NCBI RefSeq assembly: GCF_051175385.1 | Contig: NZ_CP195106.1 | Coordinates: forward strand, 2,790,001-2,854,000 | Source of the DNA: Tundrisphaera lichenicola | Lineage (GTDB): Bacteria > Planctomycetota > Planctomycetia > Isosphaerales > Isosphaeraceae | DNA: 64,000 bases | Direction: 5' to 3' | Shown here: piece after piece, positions 60,143 through 64,000 of the stretch | Layout of the letters: every line of letters starts with the position of its first letter | Numbering within the stretch: the stretch's first letter is position 1 | Position numbers and translations under genes: made by a program | The notes under the pieces: model-generated | Database searches by the model: none | What the model was told of the DNA's origin: nothing | What the model saw: the letters and a program-made list of their open reading frames with translations, nothing else

Positions 60143-61903
60143 TCACTTCACAACTCGCAGGAGTTCATCGATCGACGTCTTGCCCTGGATGACCTGGCGG
60201 AGGCCGTCTTCCTGGAGGTAGATCATGCCGTTCTTGCGGGCCTCGGCCTTGATGGCATTGATCGAGGGGTTTTCCCGGATCAGGTCTCGCAACGGCTCGG
60301 TGATGATCAGGAGTTCGAAGATCCCGGTCCGGCCCAGATATCCGGTCCCCCCGCAGGCGGGGCAGACCACCTGGGGTTCGGTAGGCTTTCGATAGAAGAC
60401 GTCGACCTTGTCGGCGGGCAGGTTGGCCTTCTTGAGGAACTCGGGCTTGGGCTTGTAGGGTTCCTTGCAGTTCTCGCAGAGCTGGCGGACCAACCTCTGG
60501 CCGAGCACGGCGGTCAGGGCCGAGGCGATCATGAAGGGCTCGACGCCCAGGTCGAGGAGCCGGAACAGCGCGGTGATCGTGTCGTTGGAGTGGACCGTGG
60601 AGAAGACGAAGTGGCCGGTGGTGGCCGCCTGGCAGGCGATCGTCGCGGTCTCCTGGTCTCGGATCTCGCCGATCATGATCACGTCGGGGTCCTGGCGGAG
60701 GATCGACCGGAGGCTCCCGGCGAAGGTCTGCCCGCTCTTGGTGTTGATCTCCATCTGGGTGATGTTGTCGAGATGATATTCGATCGGGTCCTCGACCGTG
60801 ATGATGTTCTTCTGGAAGCGGTCGATCTCGCGGAGGCAAGCATAGAGCGTGGTCGTCTTGCCCGACCCGGTCGGCCCGCAGCAGAGGAACATCCCGTGCG
60901 GCTGGGTGACCACGTTGCGGATCTCGGCCACCATCTTGCCCCGGAGCCCGACCTCGTCCAGCCGGCCCACGGCCGAGGCGTTGTCGAGGATTCGCATGAC
61001 CATCTTCTCGCCCGACTTCGAGCCCGAGGTGGCCACGCGGAAGTCGATGTCGCGTGATTCGAGCTTGGCGCCGAATGAACCGTCCTGGGGCTTCCGCTTC
61101 TCGGAGATGTCCATCGCGGCCAGGACCTTGAAGACGTTCAGGACCGCATCGCCGGTCGGGCGATCGAAGGGCTCGGCGGCGTGGAGGATCCCGTCGATCC
61201 GGTAGCGGATCGAGAGTTGCTCGGGGCTGGGCTCCAGGTGGATGTCGGTCGCCCGGCGGAGGACCGCGTCGTAGACCAGCTCCTTGGCGGCCATGTACGA
61301 CTTCGACTCCTCGGCCCGCGCCACCCGTTCGGGGTCGGCCTTCGCGGAGCCCTGGGTCTTGCCCACGAAGGTGATCGGCGGGCCCGATCGGTCCCCCCCG
61401 TCATCGCCCTTGTTGAAGACCCCATGCATCCCCATCTTGTTCATCAGGCCGTTGGCGACCTCGCCCAAGTGGTAGGGCGTCAGGACCTTGCTGTCATCGG
61501 GGACGGTCTGGTTCCGGACGTAAATGTAGGTGAACAGCGGGATGAAGTAGGAGAGGAGCAGCAGGACCAGGCCGACCGCGTAGATCGGGATCGCCCAGAC
61601 CATCGCCAGCCCGAGGACGCCGGTGCCGAACACGACGGAGTTCCACATCTCGAACCGGGTATTGGCCAGTTCCTTGGTATCCGAGTCGACCCAGGCGGTC
61701 GTCCAGGCCCAGAGCAGGTAGATGATGAGGACCGGGGCGAACTTGAACAGGTTGAGGTAGAACCCCGACCCGCGTTGCATGTCGAACTTCTGCGCGAGCA
61801 GGGCGAGATCGCCCAGGCCGGCAGCCGAGGCATCGGAGGCCACGCCGAGGATCAGCAGGGCGAATGTCGCGAGCGCGGCGACGGCGAGACGCGGACGGAT
61901 CAT
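60143..61903 (-). CDS. PilB/GspE-type secretion ATPase with N-terminal signal peptide and membrane helices
   Basis: 586 residues from ATG 61903 (AAAGG 6 bases upstream). Unlike PilB, it starts with a secretory-type signal (LAVAALATFALLILGVASDA ending SAAG), followed by about three membrane helices to residue 130. Then the ATPase: Walker A CCGPTGSGKTTTLYACL (343-350 GPTGSGKT), Asp box ITVEDPIEY, Walker B SILRQDPDVIMIGEIRDQET, His box VFSTVHSNDTITAL, and the C-terminal zinc site LCENCKEPY with CPACGGTGYLGRTGIFEL. Powers assembly of a pilus or pseudopilus. The membrane-anchored layout suggests the machine's ATPase is fixed to the membrane. Confidence 0.85.
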   Translation of the reverse strand: MIRPRLAVAALATFALLILGVASDASAAGLGDLALLAQKFDMQRGSGFYLNLFKFAPVLIIYLLWAWTTAWVDSDTKELANTRFEMWNSVVFGTGVLGLAMVWAIPIYAVGLVLLLLSYFIPLFTYIYVRNQTVPDDSKVLTPYHLGEVANGLMNKMGMHGVFNKGDDGGDRSGPPITFVGKTQGSAKADPERVARAEESKSYMAAKELVYDAVLRRATDIHLEPSPEQLSIRYRIDGILHAAEPFDRPTGDAVLNVFKVLAAMDISEKRKPQDGSFGAKLESRDIDFRVATSGSKSGEKMVMRILDNASAVGRLDEVGLRGKMVAEIRNVVTQPHGMFLCCGPTGSGKTTTLYACLREIDRFQKNIITVEDPIEYHLDNITQMEINTKSGQTFAGSLRSILRQDPDVIMIGEIRDQETATIACQAATTGHFVFSTVHSNDTITALFRLLDLGVEPFMIASALTAVLGQRLVRQLCENCKEPYKPKPEFLKKANLPADKVDVFYRKPTEPQVVCPACGGTGYLGRTGIFELLIITEPLRDLIRENPSINAIKAEARKNGMIYLQEDGLRQVIQGKTSIDELLRVVK

Positions 61904-62072
61904 CGCTGGCCTTTCATTGAACGGTGGACGCATCGAGGGCCGGGAGGGGTGAAACGGGGACGATCTCCGGGGTCGCGCCCCCGGTCTCGACCCCTCCCGA
62001 TGGGGGAGTGTCGGGACCGGGACAATGGTCGCAGGCCCGTCGTGTCGCGACCCAACCTTGCGGCGCTTCGAC

Positions 62073-63227
62073 TTACAAGATACCAGGTTGGTTGAGCGTA
62101 ATCCCCTTGAGCGCCATTTTCAGGACCTCGACGCTCGGGGCGAACTCGAACGCCGTCGCCCGATCGATCTTCTCGGCGACGACCAGCTGGCGGAGGCTCT
62201 CGGTGAAGTCCTGCATCCCCTCTTCCTTGCCCATCCGGATCGCATCGCCCAGCTTGTTGTCGTCTTCGTTCATGATCAGCTTGCGGATGATCGGATTGGT
62301 CCGCATGATCTCGTTGGTCGGCACGCGCGTCTGCCCGGTCTTCTCGCGATACTCCTTGGCGGTCGGCAGGAGCTTCTGGGCGACCACCGCCTTGAGGTTG
62401 AACTCCATGTTCTGCCGCAGGGGAGTGTGCATCTCGCGGGGGAAGAGATCGAGGATTCGGCTGATGGTCGACGGGGCGGTGGAGGCGTGAATCGTCCCGA
62501 AGACGAGGTGCCCTGTCTCGGCGGCGTGGAGGGCCGCGCTGAAGGTATCCTGGTCACGCATCTCGCCGACCAGGATGATGTCCGGATCCTGGCGGACCGC
62601 ATCCTTCAGGGATTTGTGGAAGTCCATGACGTCGATCCCCAGCTCACGCTGGTTGATGATCGATTTGTCGTCGGTGAACGTGAACTCGATCGGGTCTTCG
62701 ATCGTGACGATGTGCATCCGCTCGCGTTCGTTGATGTACTGGAGCATCGAGGCGATGCTGGTACTCTTGCCCGAGCCGGTGACGCCCGCGAAGATGATGA
62801 TCCCCTGCTCGTACTGGGTGAGTTCGGCGATGACTGGTGGCAGGCCGAGCTGCTCGAAGTTGGGGATCGAGTTGCTCACCCGCCGGGCGACCAGGCTGAG
62901 CCGTCCCCGGGCGCGGAACAGGTTGACGCGGAACCGGGTCTCGAGCTTGCCGTCGTAGACGATGTGGGCGAAGTCGCAACCGCCTTCTTCTTCCAGGATC
63001 TTCTTGGCCCGAGGGGTGAGGATCGGGAACATCAGCCGTTCCATCTCGGCGGTCGTCAGGACCGGCAAGGACATCTGCCGGAGGACCCCGCCGAGCCTCA
63101 TGCACGGGGGAAGCCCGACCTTCAGGTGAAGGTCCGAGCCCTGATGCTTCATGACCATTCGGAATAGTTTATTGGCCTCGGGCTCGGTGGCGACGGCTTC
63201 GATACTCGTTGCTTCGACGGTCGACAT
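62073..63227 (-). CDS. pilT: PilT-family twitching motility ATPase
   Basis: 384 residues. Retraction ATPase of type IV pili. Walker A GIIIFAGVTGSGKSTSIA (148-156 GVTGSGKST), Asp box VTIEDPIEFTFTDDKSIINQ, Walker B AVRQDPDIILVGEMRDQDT, His box VFGTIHASTAPSTISRILD and the C-terminal region ARFEFAPSVEVL-like. GGAGG lies 10 bases before ATG. It heads the unit with the PilB-like and CvpA-like genes. The bases 63228-63443 before it show no clear promoter. Confidence 0.92.
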   Translation of the reverse strand: MSTVEATSIEAVATEPEANKLFRMVMKHQGSDLHLKVGLPPCMRLGGVLRQMSLPVLTTAEMERLMFPILTPRAKKILEEEGGCDFAHIVYDGKLETRFRVNLFRARGRLSLVARRVSNSIPNFEQLGLPPVIAELTQYEQGIIIFAGVTGSGKSTSIASMLQYINERERMHIVTIEDPIEFTFTDDKSIINQRELGIDVMDFHKSLKDAVRQDPDIILVGEMRDQDTFSAALHAAETGHLVFGTIHASTAPSTISRILDLFPREMHTPLRQNMEFNLKAVVAQKLLPTAKEYREKTGQTRVPTNEIMRTNPIIRKLIMNEDDNKLGDAIRMGKEEGMQDFTESLRQLVVAEKIDRATAFEFAPSVEVLKMALKGITLNQPGIL

Positions 63228-63443
63228 GATGCTCAGTCCTCCGCGCGATTGGTGCGCCGGCGTGGTGCTTGGGGGCGGCCGAAGAGGCTTGGAATTGGGG
63301 ATGTGTCGTCTGACTGGATCGAAATGGGGCTGCGTCGTAAATTGGCGATGGAAGGGCCGCTCGACCGCCGACCGATGGGCGAAGGCCGATCCATCGGGAG
63401 CCGGACCTGGCGATCGACCATCGACGGATCGGCCATGCTTCCC

Positions 63444-64000
63444 TCAATCAATGGCGATAGCCGCCGTCCCGACACGCCGGACGGGGACGCCCCGACGATG
63501 GAGATAATCCTTCGTCTGGGCGATGGTGAACTCTCGGTAGTGAAAGATGCTGGCGGCCAGGGCGGCGGAAGCCCCCCCCTCGTCGAGCGCGGCCCGGAGA
63601 TGCTCGGGGTTCCCGGCCCCGCCGGAGGCGACCACGGGGACCTCGACGGCGTCGACCACCGCCCGGGTCATCGGGAGGTCGTAACCGGCCTTGGTCCCGT
63701 CGGCATCCATGCTGGTCAGGACGATCTCACCAGCCCCCAGACGCTCGACCTCTCGGGCCCAGGCGACTGCCTCCAGACCGGTGGAGATCCTCCCGCCGTT
63801 AACGTGGACCTCCCAGACTTCCCGACCCTCGCGGCTGACTCGTTTCGGGTCGATATTCACCACGATGCACTGGCGGCCGAATCGACGGGCGGCCTTCTCG
63901 ACGAACCCGGGGTCCTTCACGGCCGCCGAGTTGATCGAAACCTTGTCGGCTCCGGCATTCAGCAAGGCCCGGATATCGTCGAGGGTCCGGATTCCGCCTC
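63444..64000 (-). CDS. hisF: imidazole glycerol phosphate synthase subunit HisF, start cut by window edge
   Basis: Reads leftwards from beyond 64000; about 185 C-terminal residues are visible. (beta/alpha)8-barrel cyclase half of histidine synthesis: GGIRTLDDIRALL, NAGADKVSINSAAVKDPGFV, IVVNIDPKRVS, VNGGRISTGLEAVAWARE, GEIVLTSMDADGTKAGYDLP and PVVASGGAGNPEHLRAAL, all typical. The N-terminal catalytic Asp11 is outside the window. No hisH is seen. Confidence 0.95.
   Translation of the reverse strand, partial: GGIRTLDDIRALLNAGADKVSINSAAVKDPGFVEKAARRFGRQCIVVNIDPKRVSREGREVWEVHVNGGRISTGLEAVAWAREVERLGAGEIVLTSMDADGTKAGYDLPMTRAVVDAVEVPVVASGGAGNPEHLRAALDEGGASAALAASIFHYREFTIAQTKDYLHRRGVPVRRVGTAAIAID

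Overview
The window looks like a chromosomal segment of a high-GC planctomycete, probably Isosphaeraceae or a relative. The evidence is a DUF1559 pseudopilin-like protein with the FTLIELLVVIAIIAVLIALL prepilin N-terminus and a C-terminal H/DG block, a Tat-exported DUF1501 protein, a Tat-exported Gfo/Idh/MocA oxidoreductase, small Ig-like lipoproteins, Uma2 nucleases, a WLxxxDPxxML/LRLFAC family protein, and a PilB-type ATPase carrying its own signal peptide and membrane helices. No rRNA, tRNA, CRISPR array, insertion sequence or prophage was found. The taxonomic call is inferred from gene content only.

Layout. 1-5.0 kb, minus strand: Uma2 nuclease (cut by the window edge), a short Hsp70, two small unknown proteins, two BON-domain proteins and CsrA. 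5.4-8.9 kb, plus strand: a signalling operon made of a globin-coupled histidine kinase, a REC-PAS-histidine kinase hybrid and a REC-ANTAR RNA-binding response regulator. 9.0-14.6 kb: DUF1501 protein, two lipoproteins and a DUF1559 protein under a recognisable promoter, then a ROK regulator facing away. 14.6-21.2 kb, minus strand: small zinc protein, AlaC-like aminotransferase, parvulin isomerase, REC-GGDEF diguanylate cyclase and three unknown proteins. 21.4-26.4 kb, plus strand: MoaD-like carrier and aldehyde:ferredoxin oxidoreductase (overlapping), rsfS, argS. 26.5-34.5 kb: mixed, with exported MsrB, a beta-propeller glycosidase-like protein, RidA-like protein, second Uma2, the agmatine-to-putrescine pair aguB-aguA, a glycosyltransferase and a BON lipoprotein-like protein. 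34.6-40.1 kb: late menaquinone genes (ubiE/menG-ubiX-SDR-ubiA on minus, ubiD divergent on plus).

40.2-51.2 kb: a ParE-type toxin-antitoxin pair behind an AAA+ ATPase, a CehA/McbA metallohydrolase, AsmA-like and DUF6655-like envelope proteins, a YkgJ-type cysteine-cluster protein, and two overlapping paralogues that end in Hint (hedgehog/intein) domains, one with catalytic residues and one without. 51.5-57 kb: apt, an unknown exported protein, a Gfo/Idh/MocA protein, a zinc-finger GTPase and two planctomycete-type unknowns. 57.1-59.2 kb: a FetA/FetB-like ABC exporter with an extra membrane protein between its two genes. 59.2-63.2 kb, minus strand: pilT, pilB-like and cvpA-like genes. hisF is cut by the right edge.

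The most unusual items are the Hint paralogue pair, the globin-kinase/ANTAR operon beside a leader with a terminator-like hairpin, the PilB with an export signal, the zinc-finger GTPase, and several palindromes and short repeats.
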